Of a stretch of 19,147 bases of DNA, positions 1 through 7,077 are shown piece after piece. The notes below the pieces were generated by a model. That model was not told the origin of the DNA. It saw only the letters and a program-made list of their open reading frames with translations, and did not search any database. How positions within the stretch are numbered: the stretch's first letter is position 1; each line of letters starts with the position of its first letter. Both the position numbers and the translations under genes were made by a program. Source of the DNA: SIG223 sp964442785 (GTDB lineage Bacteria; Bacillota_I; Bacilli_A; RFN20; DUOF01); the NCBI GenBank assembly GCA_964442785.1, contig CAYTZW010000024.1, positions 1 to 19,147 of the forward strand. Direction: 5' to 3'.

Positions 1-17
1 TTTTTTACTTAATTCCT

Positions 18-959
18 TTAATTTCCAAATGTTAAAATAGTTTGTGTTTTTAATCCTGGTTTTCCAGCCATAACACCATTTAATGCAGTTATAGTATTAT
101 CTTCTTTAACAGTTCTTACGTGATTTAATAAACTCTTTAAGAAAGTATTATCCAAAAATTCATTAGCGTGTCCTGCTATTAAGAAATTATCACCTTCAGC
201 ATTATATGTTGTAAATAATAAATATGGAGAAGTAATAACTATTTTACTAGGTACAATAGAATAATAGGTAGTACCTGCACTTACAAAATATTGAATTAAT
301 GCCTCATCAGATAAGTAATCAGCATTAGTAGTATCATAGAATTTTCCATATGCAACTCCCATAGTCTTGAAGTAGTTTCTTGCAGTACTTAAAAACTTAG
401 TTTTTTCAGTTCCTGTTAATGCTTCATAATCATAAAACTTAACAGTTCCTTCAATTTGAACACCATAACTTTGGAAATAAGATTTAGTAACATCTGTTTC
501 TCTTAATTGTCTAGTCCAATATAAAGAAACTTTAGGATTTACTAACATTTGATTTAATTTTTGAGTATTCTTTTCACTTCCTCCAAACAATTCAAATGTT
601 TCAGTATCTAAAACATATTCTACATTAGCTATTCCAGGAACATTATTATAAGATGTTGCGATTGAATACATTTCACGATAGTTTTTATTATCTCCACTTA
701 AATAAACTTTCAATGCTTCTTTCATTAAATCATTAGTCCAGTCAACATCGCCATAATTCAATCCACCTACACCACTGGCAGTAGCGGCAGTTGCAATATC
801 ATTATCAGCATCAATATCATAATCAGATGCCAAAACATATCCATTTTTCTCTGCCCATTCTTTGTATTCTTTTTCAGAAACTTTTTCTTTTCCACACGCT
901 GCAAGAGTTGAAGTTAGTAAAACAAGACTTGCAATTTTTAAAATTTTATTTGATTTCAT
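18..959 (-). CDS. Lipoprotein with pyridoxamine 5'-phosphate oxidase-like domain (paralog A)
   Basis: A 313-residue predicted lipoprotein. The N-terminus has a Lys-rich start, a hydrophobic stretch (residues 6-18) and a lipobox L-A-A-C with Cys22, so it should be lipidated and face outward. The middle part reads like a pyridoxamine-oxidase / general-stress-protein-26 type FMN-binding split barrel: ATSYNNVP, then VEYVLDTETFELFG, then NPKVSLYWTRQL, then YGVQIEGTVKFYD. In that family these segments are successive beta strands around the flavin. The substrate is unknown. The start is the ATG at 957-959, preceded by AGGAGG about 9 nt upstream. Its own promoter has a TA-repeat spacer. It is the shorter sister of the lipoprotein at 1155-2360; the first ~40 residues are nearly identical and the rest has diverged. 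The fold assignment is inferred from motif resemblance; the lipoprotein call is firm. Confidence 0.8.
   Translation of the reverse strand: MKSNKILKIASLVLLTSTLAACGKEKVSEKEYKEWAEKNGYVLASDYDIDADNDIATAATASGVGGLNYGDVDWTNDLMKEALKVYLSGDNKNYREMYSIATSYNNVPGIANVEYVLDTETFELFGGSEKNTQKLNQMLVNPKVSLYWTRQLRETDVTKSYFQSYGVQIEGTVKFYDYEALTGTEKTKFLSTARNYFKTMGVAYGKFYDTTNADYLSDEALIQYFVSAGTTYYSIVPSKIVITSPYLLFTTYNAEGDNFLIAGHANEFLDNTFLKSLLNHVRTVKEDNTITALNGVMAGKPGLKTQTILTFGN
865..959 (-). repeat. Duplicated signal-peptide cassette, copy A
   Basis: These 95 nt, covering the start codon, signal peptide, lipobox and first mature residues, match 2266-2360 at 94 of 95 positions (single difference at 942). Beyond this block (841-864) six further differences appear in 24 nt and then the genes diverge. 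This looks like recent duplication or gene conversion limited to the export signal. Confidence 0.9.
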
Positions 960-982
960 ACGAATTTAATCCTCCTGAAATC

Positions 983-1015
983 ATTATATATATATATATA
1001 TATATTTTAATTCAA
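983..1015 (-). promoter_or_regulatory. Promoter of lipoprotein A with TA-repeat spacer
   Basis: Read on the minus strand, -35 TTGAAT (1010-1015) is followed by a spacer made almost entirely of TA dinucleotides and then -10 TATAAT (983-988). The spacer is 21 bp, longer than the 17-bp optimum. A 17-bp spacing would instead use TATATA (987-992) as -10, a weaker match. The RBS lies directly downstream. By comparison with the sister promoter this copy would be predicted to be weak or off. Confidence 0.6.
985..1004. repeat. (TA)10 tract
   Basis: Ten uninterrupted TA dinucleotides between the -10 and -35 hexamers of the lipoprotein A promoter. Such tracts can change length by slipped-strand mispairing. 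Confidence 0.9.
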
Positions 1016-1063
1016 GATTTTTTTAATTTAATTTTCATTTATTGCATAAAAATAATTTCACAC

Positions 1064-1104
1064 AAAAAAAAACACCTTACGGTGTTAGCGTAAAGTGTTT
1101 TTGC
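1064..1104 (-). terminator. Rho-independent terminator of lipoprotein B
   Basis: On the minus strand an 11-bp stem (1089-1099 with 1071-1081, one G-T wobble) with a 7-nt loop is followed by an uninterrupted T run (complement of 1064-1070). It lies about 55 nt past the stop of the 401-residue lipoprotein. A shorter T run also follows on the plus strand, so it may work weakly in both directions. Confidence 0.85.
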
Positions 1105-1154
1105 AGTATCATTTTGTTTTACAAAACCTATTAGATTTTTAATAATCAGCAATG

Positions 1155-2360
1155 TTATTCGATAATGTTACTAGGATATTGAGGTGTTACAGTGAAATCT
1201 GTTAAAACTTGTCTGTAGAATTTTCCATATAAAGCCATAGACCATTTCTTTTGTAAACCATCTGTCCATTTATATAAAGAACCAACAGATGCTTTTTTTG
1301 TCCAAACGATAGCATCTTTTGTCGTATTTAAAGAAGCTGTTTTATTGACTTGATATCCTGCGTATGTTGTTGTATCACTATCAATTATTGCTTGAATTGC
1401 TTCTTCTGTTGGAGTTGTACCTGTTGGAACAACTGGACAAGTAACTGCTGTTTGGACTACTTTTGGTGTTTCTCCACTAGTATCTATTGTAGCAGTAGAA
1501 CATTCATTGTCCTTATTATACATATTCCATAAGTTATGAGAATTAATTTGAGTAGGTGAAATTTCATACCAAACATTTAATGTAGATAAGTAATTTGCTA
1601 AATATGTTTTAGTTGCTTCAGGAGTGCTATCCCAACTCTTTGCTCCTCTCATTGTATTCATATATAAATTGAATACTTTATTATACAAAGTAGTTTCAAC
1701 TGCTGGGTCAATTATTCTTGCGGTACCAATAATTTGAACTCCATAAGATCTCCAATAGTCATTAGTGTCTGAAGAATTTGCATAATAATTTTCTTCGGCA
1801 ACTTGTTTTGTCCAATATAAAGAAACATTTGGATTTGAAACAATTTCAACTACTTTTGCAGTTCCTGCTTCACTGGAACCATATAATTTCATTGTATCGG
1901 TATCAATAACATATTCAACTGAAGAAATTTCAGGAACATTATTATAAGATGTTGCTATTTGATACATTTCACGATATGAATAAACTGGAGAATATCCTTC
2001 TTTTTCTAAGGTTTTAATTTGTTCAGGATTTTGAGTATAAGGATATACGTCTTCTAAATATTCAGGATAAACAACTTCATTACCTTTTTTCCAGCAAAGG
2101 ATAAATCCTCTTAGTTGGTCTAAAACTAAGGCTTTAATTTCTGCTTGAGTTAATTGATTTTCAGCAGTTTCCTTGTTTTGAGAAGCACCTGTAATAGCAT
2201 CAGCATCAGTATTTATGTTGTAGTTATCCGCTAAAACATACCCATTGTCTTCTGCCCACTTTTTATATTCTTTTTCAGAAACTTTTTCTTTTCCACACGC
2301 TGCAAGAGTTGAAGTTAGTAAAACAAGACTTGCAATTTTTAATATTTTATTTGATTTCAT
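1155..2360 (-). CDS. Lipoprotein with pyridoxamine 5'-phosphate oxidase-like domain (paralog B)
   Basis: A 401-residue lipoprotein, paralog of the gene at 18-959. The signal peptide and lipobox (Cys22 in L-A-A-C) are identical to the sister's. The flavoprotein-like core is recognisable: ATSYNNVPEISSVEYVIDTD, NPNVSLYWTKQV, and YGVQIIGTARIIDP. It differs by an extra segment around residues 60-125 and a long Thr-rich C-terminal part (about residues 290-360, with TGTTPTEEA). Two Cys (CSTATIDT and VTCPVVPT) lie about 20-25 residues apart in that part and could form a disulfide. Start is the ATG at 2358-2360, with AAGGAGG about 8 nt upstream. It has its own promoter with a (TA)9 spacer of exactly 17 bp and its own terminator, so it is a single-gene unit. 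Specific function is not recognised; flavin or related cofactor binding is an inference from motifs. Confidence 0.8.
   Translation of the reverse strand: MKSNKILKIASLVLLTSTLAACGKEKVSEKEYKKWAEDNGYVLADNYNINTDADAITGASQNKETAENQLTQAEIKALVLDQLRGFILCWKKGNEVVYPEYLEDVYPYTQNPEQIKTLEKEGYSPVYSYREMYQIATSYNNVPEISSVEYVIDTDTMKLYGSSEAGTAKVVEIVSNPNVSLYWTKQVAEENYYANSSDTNDYWRSYGVQIIGTARIIDPAVETTLYNKVFNLYMNTMRGAKSWDSTPEATKTYLANYLSTLNVWYEISPTQINSHNLWNMYNKDNECSTATIDTSGETPKVVQTAVTCPVVPTGTTPTEEAIQAIIDSDTTTYAGYQVNKTASLNTTKDAIVWTKKASVGSLYKWTDGLQKKWSMALYGKFYRQVLTDFTVTPQYPSNIIE
2266..2360 (-). repeat. Duplicated signal-peptide cassette, copy B
   Basis: Partner of 865-959, with 94 of 95 identical positions. The start codon, signal peptide, lipobox and following KEKVSEKEY residues are shared, while the rest of the gene is only distantly similar. 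Confidence 0.9.
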
Positions 2361-2382
2361 AAAAAAATCCTCCTTGAGAACA

Positions 2383-2411
2383 ATTATATATATATATATA
2401 TATTAATTCAA
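2383..2411 (-). promoter_or_regulatory. Promoter of lipoprotein B with TA-repeat spacer
   Basis: On the minus strand: -35 TTGAAT (2406-2411), a 17-bp spacer (2389-2405) and a perfect -10 TATAAT (2383-2388). The spacer is almost all TA repeat. The expected transcription start is near 2376, giving a leader of about 16 nt that begins at the RBS. Spacing is ideal, so this copy is predicted to be on. Confidence 0.75.
2385..2402. repeat. (TA)9 tract
   Basis: Nine uninterrupted TA dinucleotides inside the spacer of the lipoprotein B promoter, one repeat fewer than at the sister gene. Confidence 0.9.
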
Positions 2412-2445
2412 GGAGTTTTTAATTTAGTTTTTATCTTTAACAAAA

Positions 2446-3075
2446 TTATTTTTTGGCTTTTTCCTTACATTTTTCTGAGTATTGATACAATAAATTAGCT
2501 TCTTTTTCCATAAAAGAGGTTGTTAAATCATCTAACTTAGAAAACTTTTCAATATTTTTTATAGAGTTTTTTAAATTTTTTTCCGATATAACATAATCAT
2601 TAGGATTAGAAGTTAAAATAGAAGATATAACTGCCGTATTACTAATAACTACCATATTAATAAAGTTTTCTTTTTCTATATCTGTTAGTTGTGATATTAT
2701 TTTCATTCTTGAAGCATTGATTTTCAAAGGATTTTCAATGTGAAATAATTTTCTTCCTCGATATAATCTCCATTTTTCATCAATGTCTTTCCCGTCTATA
2801 TTTCCGTGTAAAGTACGGGAAGAAATTACATAAATGTATTTGTTAGAAAAGAGAATAAAATCAACTTTTACATATTGAGTTTCATTGAAATAAAGATATA
2901 AATCTTTTAACAATATATAATCATTATCTTTAGATATTTTTTTTAACTTATGATAAATTCTACTTTTTTTTGTTATGCAATAATAGAAATATGTAAGGCT
3001 ATCATAATATAGCATTATTAAAGTAACAATTAATAAAAGCACTATAATTAATAAACTAACAGGACCTAATTTCAC
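2446..3075 (-). CDS. Membrane-anchored NERD-like domain protein, catalytic residues replaced
   Basis: A 209-residue protein with one N-terminal membrane helix (residues 6-23) and a cytoplasmic domain resembling NERD (nuclease-related domain). The pattern is KVDFILFSNKYIYVISSRTLHG, then an Asp-rich turn, then W102, then ENP at 114-116. Asp72 is kept, but where NERD proteins normally have E-x-K this one has S85-S86-R87, so nuclease activity is doubtful. Translation starts at GTG (3073-3075) with GGTGG about 6 nt upstream; no in-frame ATG fits. It is the last gene of the cell-wall operon, 34 nt after the D-Ala-D-Ala ligase. Its job next to peptidoglycan ligases is unknown. The NERD assignment rests on pattern resemblance only. 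Confidence 0.65.
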   Translation of the reverse strand: MKLGPVSLLIIVLLLIVTLIMLYYDSLTYFYYCITKKSRIYHKLKKISKDNDYILLKDLYLYFNETQYVKVDFILFSNKYIYVISSRTLHGNIDGKDIDEKWRLYRGRKLFHIENPLKINASRMKIISQLTDIEKENFINMVVISNTAVISSILTSNPNDYVISEKNLKNSIKNIEKFSKLDDLTTSFMEKEANLLYQYSEKCKEKAKK

Positions 3076-3109
3076 TTTCTACCACCAGAAAATATTATAT
3101 CTTATTTAT

Positions 3110-4222
3110 TTATTTATTGAAATGGATATTTTTTAAGATTTTCATATTGTCATAATTAGTTATTTTCTTTTTTTCTTTCATAAAATCTTCTTTAGCTTGA
3201 TTAAGCAAATTATCTAACATTTTATCAAATCTAATATTTTTTTCTTCCCAAAGATAAAAGGAAAGAGAACCTGGAATAGTATTTATTTCATTCAAGTATA
3301 ATTCTTTCTTTTTTGCATCATACAAATAATCAATTCTAACTACTCCTTTGCATTCTAAAAGTTGATATGCTTGCTTAGTTGTTTCTTGAATAACTTCTTC
3401 TAATTCTTGATTTATTGGAGCAGGCAATACTCGATTAATTCCTTCCATACTTCCTTTTTCGTATTTATCTTGATAACTTAATATTTCTTCGCTTTTAATA
3501 ACTTCTTCAATACTTGAAGTTTGTATTTGATTGTTACATCTTAAAGCACTACAATTAAACTCTCGATAGCTTTTTAAGGCTGGCTCTAATAATATTTTAT
3601 CATCATAACGAAAAGCTAATTCGACAAAATTTTCTAATTCTTCTTTATTAGAAGCAATGTTAATTCCTATTGAAGAACCTAATTTAGCAGGTTTCACAAT
3701 AATAGGATAGTTTAACTCAACTTTTTCGATATCAAAATCATCTTCAAAATAGAATTCATAATCTAAAACATTGAAATGATTTTGTTTTAAAATCATTTTA
3801 CTATATACCTTATCTTGACATATTGAAGCACTGGTAAGTAAAGAAGTTGTAAAAGGAATATTTAAAGAAGAAAGCCAACTACTTATTGAACCGTCTTCAA
3901 CCCCTTTACCGTGAAATATAGGAATAATCAGGTCTAAATTTTTTTTTATATATTTTAATTCATCAGAAACAATATAGGTTTCTTCCTTATTGTTTTTTAT
4001 ATTTACCTTAGTACATTCTTTCTTTAATTTTTCTAAATTCAAATAATTTTCTTTGTTTTCCAAATATTTTCCATAATAAATTTTATTATCTTTTGTCAAA
4101 TACAAAGGAAAAACCTCATATTTTGATTTATCTAATGCTTGGATTACTTGTAAAGCCGTAATAATGCTTATCTCGTGTTCTAGGCTATTGCCTCCAAAAA
4201 AAACGCCTACTTTTTCTCTCAT
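3110..4222 (-). CDS. ddl: D-alanine--D-alanine ligase
   Basis: A 370-residue ATP-grasp enzyme that joins two D-Ala with ATP to make the dipeptide ending the peptidoglycan stem peptide; cytoplasmic. Visible landmarks: FFGGNSLEHEISI with Glu15 (first D-Ala site), HGKGVEDGSI (104-113), VKPAKLGSSIGI (176-187) with the ATP-binding Lys and catalytic Ser, omega-loop residues K253-Y254 (SYQDKY), R296-I-D, and NEINTIPGSLSFYLWEE (311-327) with metal-binding Glu/Asn. The Tyr of the omega loop is kept, which in this family goes with D-Ala rather than D-lactate as second substrate. The C-terminus has about 25 extra basic residues. The RBS AAAGGAG lies 6-7 nt before the ATG. It follows the MurF-like gene by 11 nt, the expected partnership since MurF uses the Ddl product. 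Confidence 0.92.
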   Translation of the reverse strand: MREKVGVFFGGNSLEHEISIITALQVIQALDKSKYEVFPLYLTKDNKIYYGKYLENKENYLNLEKLKKECTKVNIKNNKEETYIVSDELKYIKKNLDLIIPIFHGKGVEDGSISSWLSSLNIPFTTSLLTSASICQDKVYSKMILKQNHFNVLDYEFYFEDDFDIEKVELNYPIIVKPAKLGSSIGINIASNKEELENFVELAFRYDDKILLEPALKSYREFNCSALRCNNQIQTSSIEEVIKSEEILSYQDKYEKGSMEGINRVLPAPINQELEEVIQETTKQAYQLLECKGVVRIDYLYDAKKKELYLNEINTIPGSLSFYLWEEKNIRFDKMLDNLLNQAKEDFMKEKKKITNYDNMKILKNIHFNK

Positions 4223-4233
4223 TTTTTTCTCCT

Positions 4234-5817
4234 TTATTTTATATATGAATCTGGCAAATCATTTTCAATTAAAACAACTACTTTTTGTTCTACATATTTT
4301 TCCTTAACATAATTCTTTGCTTCTTTAAAAGAATTAAAAATTTTAAAATTATCATACTCTAATTCTTCAAGTCCTTTGATAATAGAATCTACTATTCCAT
4401 TCTTAATAAAAATCACTTCATCAACACTATCTTTAATAAAAGGACATAATTTATAATTTAAGTTATCGCTTTCATTTCCTAATTCAATCATTCCTGGAGT
4501 TATTAAAATTCGATAATCTTTATACCCTTTTAAAATTTCTAAAGCATTTTTAAAGCCAATGAAATTACTATTATAAGAATCATCTAAGAAAGTGATATTG
4601 TCTTCTTTTACTATTTCCAAACGATGTGGAATTGGTTTTAAAAACTTTAAACTTTTGACAATATCTGGAATATCTATCTCAAATTCTTTTGCTAAAGCAA
4701 TCGCTGATAAAGTATTTTCTACATTATGCCTTCCTAGTAAAGATATTGATACTTTATAAACTTCATCTTGAATACATAAATCAAATTTACTTCCTTCAGT
4801 AGTGTATTTGATATTTTTAGCCATTACATCGGCTTCTTTTTCAATTCCAAAAGTAACTATTTTTGCCTTTATTTTATCGGTATTAATTTTACTTAAATAT
4901 TCATTATCATTGTTTAAAACAACTACTCCATTACTAGAAATTGCATAAGCTAATTTTATTTTTTCTTTTAAAACATTATCGACATTTTTAAAAGTTGCTA
5001 AATGCATATTTCCGACATTATTGATAATAGCGTAATTTGGTTTTAAAAATTTAAGATGCTTGTCCATTCCTTTTAAACTATCCACTCCCATTTCAGCAAT
5101 AAAGACTTGTGTTAATTTATTAAGTTGTTCGTTGATAGTTTTACTTATTCCATTGACGGTATTAAAAGATTTCGGGGTCGCAATTACTTGATACTTATTG
5201 GATAAAATATTATTTAAAATATTCTTGGTAGTTGTTTTTCCAAAACTACCTGTTATTCCTATTATCTTTAAATCTGGTACTTCTTTAAGTTTTCTTTTTG
5301 CTTTAGATAAATATTTTTGTTTAATAAAGTACTCTATTGGAGAAATTAGAGAATTAGCAAAGATAATTAAAATAGGTAAAATTAAAGAAATAAAGAAAAT
5401 AACAAATAAATAACTAGTTGTTTGACTAAAAGGTAATTTTAAACCGAAGAAAAGCAATAATTCCATTAGAAAAATAGTAATTAGATATAACCTTTTTACT
5501 CGTGATGTAAATTTAAGCGGAATAATATAAAAACTTTTTTCCTTCGTAAAATAATAATAACAAATCATAACCATAAATATAGTTAACATTGCATATTGAG
5601 GATTTAGTAAAGTTATAAGGGCAATTCCAAGACAAAAAATCAAACCTAAAAAGGAAAGTTTTTTATAAAATTTTTCCGAATTAAAATTGTTTTTCAATAT
5701 TTTTATCAATCTTTTATTAGAATAATAATGCTGTTGTAAAACATTAAAATAATGATTGATATGACTTGTCCAAATCAAAGGAGTGATTACTAGTATTATA
5801 AACATCAAATTACTCAT
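4234..5817 (-). CDS. Membrane-anchored MurF-like Mur ligase
   Basis: A 527-residue protein. Residues 1-165 carry about five hydrophobic helices (near 4-17, 54-71, 75-90, 108-130, 135-157) in place of the usual MurF substrate-binding domain. The rest is a Mur ligase: P-loop GITGSFGKTTTK (187-198), FIAEMG (239-244), NNVGNMHLATF (266-276), the probable carbamylated Lys in LKEKIKL (283-289), LGRHNVENTLSAIALA (361-376), HRLE (398-401), DDSYNSN (412-418) and TPGMIELGNES (440-450). MurF adds D-Ala-D-Ala to UDP-MurNAc-tripeptide; position directly before ddl supports that role. The missing canonical N-terminal domain leaves room for another Mur-type amide ligation at the membrane. Its ATG overlaps the stop of the upstream hydrolase gene by 8 nt, suggesting translational coupling. 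Confidence 0.82.
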   Translation of the reverse strand: MSNLMFIILVITPLIWTSHINHYFNVLQQHYYSNKRLIKILKNNFNSEKFYKKLSFLGLIFCLGIALITLLNPQYAMLTIFMVMICYYYFTKEKSFYIIPLKFTSRVKRLYLITIFLMELLLFFGLKLPFSQTTSYLFVIFFISLILPILIIFANSLISPIEYFIKQKYLSKAKRKLKEVPDLKIIGITGSFGKTTTKNILNNILSNKYQVIATPKSFNTVNGISKTINEQLNKLTQVFIAEMGVDSLKGMDKHLKFLKPNYAIINNVGNMHLATFKNVDNVLKEKIKLAYAISSNGVVVLNNDNEYLSKINTDKIKAKIVTFGIEKEADVMAKNIKYTTEGSKFDLCIQDEVYKVSISLLGRHNVENTLSAIALAKEFEIDIPDIVKSLKFLKPIPHRLEIVKEDNITFLDDSYNSNFIGFKNALEILKGYKDYRILITPGMIELGNESDNLNYKLCPFIKDSVDEVIFIKNGIVDSIIKGLEELEYDNFKIFNSFKEAKNYVKEKYVEQKVVVLIENDLPDSYIK

Positions 5818-6529
5818 CTAAAAAAGCCTCCAAATAATTTAGAAAATGATATTTGTTAGTACTAAAAGCAAAATGTTCCCCTTCAATAGTTACCAAACGA
5901 CATTTTTTAATCAACTTTTGAATCTTTTTTCCCATATATAAAGGTGTAGTCGTATCATTTTTACCCCAATATAAAAGAGTGTCATTGTCAATATTACCTA
6001 ACTCTTTATCATAATAAGTATTTACGGATTCTATTAATATTTCTCTTAAAACATCATTAGAGTTTTGATAATCATTGCTTCCTATCTTTTTTTCTAAAAA
6101 CTCTTTAACTTTTGGAATTTTTTTACCTAATTTATACAATCCTATTTTTCCATAATAAAGAGGACTATGAATTGGTTTTATTATACTTGGTGAGCAAAGA
6201 ATAAGTTTTGGATTTCCATTGTACCTTAAACAATAATTAGTAGCTACTTTTCCTCCAAATGAATGTCCGACAATAGCGACAATATTCAAATTGTTTTTCA
6301 AAATAAATTCATTAATTAAATCACCATAATCATCAATAGTTAATTTCTTTTCAGGCATTTTAGATTTTCCAAACCCTGGTAAATCCAAAGATAAACAAGT
6401 ATATTTCTTTTTTAAGTAAAAAGTTATTTCTTTAAAACAATTTTTATTTTGTCCCCAACCGTGTAGAAATAAAATATAAGGTCCTTTTCCTTCTATAGAA
6501 TAATCAATATTTTCTATTTTATAATTCAT
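5810..6529 (-). CDS. Alpha/beta hydrolase
   Basis: A 239-residue soluble alpha/beta-hydrolase. Numbering from the chosen ATG, it shows LFLHGWGQN (oxyanion region, about 21-28), DLPGFGKS (49-56), nucleophile elbow GHSFGG with Ser90, acid in WGKNDTTTP (Asp192) and the closing His219 in EGEHFAF. All three catalytic residues are present, so an active esterase/lipase/peptidase-like enzyme is expected; the substrate is unknown. An upstream in-frame TTG (6533-6535) would sit only about 1 nt from the GGAG, while the ATG at 6527-6529 has it 7 nt upstream, so the ATG is preferred. It is first in the operon with the MurF-like ligase and ddl. A weak minus-strand promoter may lie at about 6545-6590 (TTTTCA, 16 bp, TATAAA). 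Confidence 0.88.
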   Translation of the reverse strand: MNYKIENIDYSIEGKGPYILFLHGWGQNKNCFKEITFYLKKKYTCLSLDLPGFGKSKMPEKKLTIDDYGDLINEFILKNNLNIVAIVGHSFGGKVATNYCLRYNGNPKLILCSPSIIKPIHSPLYYGKIGLYKLGKKIPKVKEFLEKKIGSNDYQNSNDVLREILIESVNTYYDKELGNIDNDTLLYWGKNDTTTPLYMGKKIQKLIKKCRLVTIEGEHFAFSTNKYHFLNYLEAFLDE

Positions 6530-6583
6530 TTTCAATCTCCTTATTTTTAAGATATGAAAAATTTTTATAAAAATGATAATTTA

Positions 6584-6612
6584 TTGAAAATGATGACTAT
6601 AAATTGTATAAT
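6584..6612 (+). promoter_or_regulatory. Promoter of the NfeD-SPFH operon
   Basis: -35 TTGAAA (6584-6589), 17-bp spacer and perfect -10 TATAAT (6607-6612). Transcription should begin near 6619, just before the RBS AAGGAGGT at 6622-6629. This excludes the upstream in-frame TTG at 6604 as a start, since it lies inside the promoter. Confidence 0.85.
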
Positions 6613-6636
6613 TTTTTCTGTAAGGAGGTTAGATTT

Positions 6637-7077
6637 ATGGAAAGTGTTATGCCTTGGATTTGGCTAGGAGTTATAATTGTAACTGTCATATATGAATTTT
6701 TGACTTACGAACTTGAAAGTATTTGGTTTACTATAGGAGCCGTTGTGGCTTTAATTCTTTCATTCTTTGAAAATACTTTCAAACCTTGGCTACAATTACT
6801 AATTTTTGGTATTGTTTCAGTTATAATGCTTCTTTCCTTAAGAAAGTGGACTAAAAAAATCGTATCATCTGAATTTATTCCTACCAATGCGGATTCTTTA
6901 ATTGGAAAAGAAATTACTATAACAGGAATAAATGATGATAAAATTGAAGCAAAAGTAAATGGTATTATTTGGAAAGTACAAACCGAAAAAAAAGAAAATT
7001 TAGAAATTGGAGAAGTAGTTATTATCAAAAAAATTAATGGTAATAACTTAATAGTAGAAAAGGAGAGTGAAAAATAA
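6637..7077 (+). CDS. NfeD family membrane protein
   Basis: A 146-residue membrane protein with three predicted helices (about residues 7-24, 28-45, 48-66) and a cytoplasmic C-terminal OB-fold-like domain (about 85-140: LIGKEITITGI ... AKVNGIIWKV ... IGEVVIIKKINGNNLIVEK). This is the short NfeD form that partners SPFH proteins in membrane microdomains, similar to the E. coli QmcA neighbour arrangement. The start ATG 6637-6639 is fixed by a strong AAGGAGG 8 nt upstream and by the promoter position. The stop overlaps the next ATG by one base (TAATG), so the two proteins are made together. The role in membrane organisation or quality control comes from family knowledge. Confidence 0.88.
   Translation: MESVMPWIWLGVIIVTVIYEFLTYELESIWFTIGAVVALILSFFENTFKPWLQLLIFGIVSVIMLLSLRKWTKKIVSSEFIPTNADSLIGKEITITGINDDKIEAKVNGIIWKVQTEKKENLEIGEVVIIKKINGNNLIVEKESEK

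Larger units (their letters stand above)
2370..2415 (-). other. RBS-sequestering hairpin overlapping the lipoprotein B promoter
   Basis: Read on the minus strand, CTCCTTGA (2408-2415) at the -35 is the exact complement of TCAAGGAG (2370-2377) at the ribosome-binding site; the self-complementary TA tract lies between and T7 follows just before the ATG. A transcript reading in from the upstream cell-wall operon would fold this into a terminator-like hairpin and bury the RBS. A transcript from the gene's own promoter starts near 2376 and lacks the left arm. Confidence 0.55.

Noticed and set aside
985..1004. TA tract as a replication origin or sequencing artefact
   Set aside because: A matching tract sits in the same promoter position at the sister gene, flanked by matching hexamers; no DnaA-box cluster or dnaA/dnaN genes are nearby.
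6604..6636. Upstream extension of the NfeD gene to a TTG
   Set aside because: It begins inside the spacer/-10 of the gene's own promoter; the ATG at 6637 has a strong RBS.
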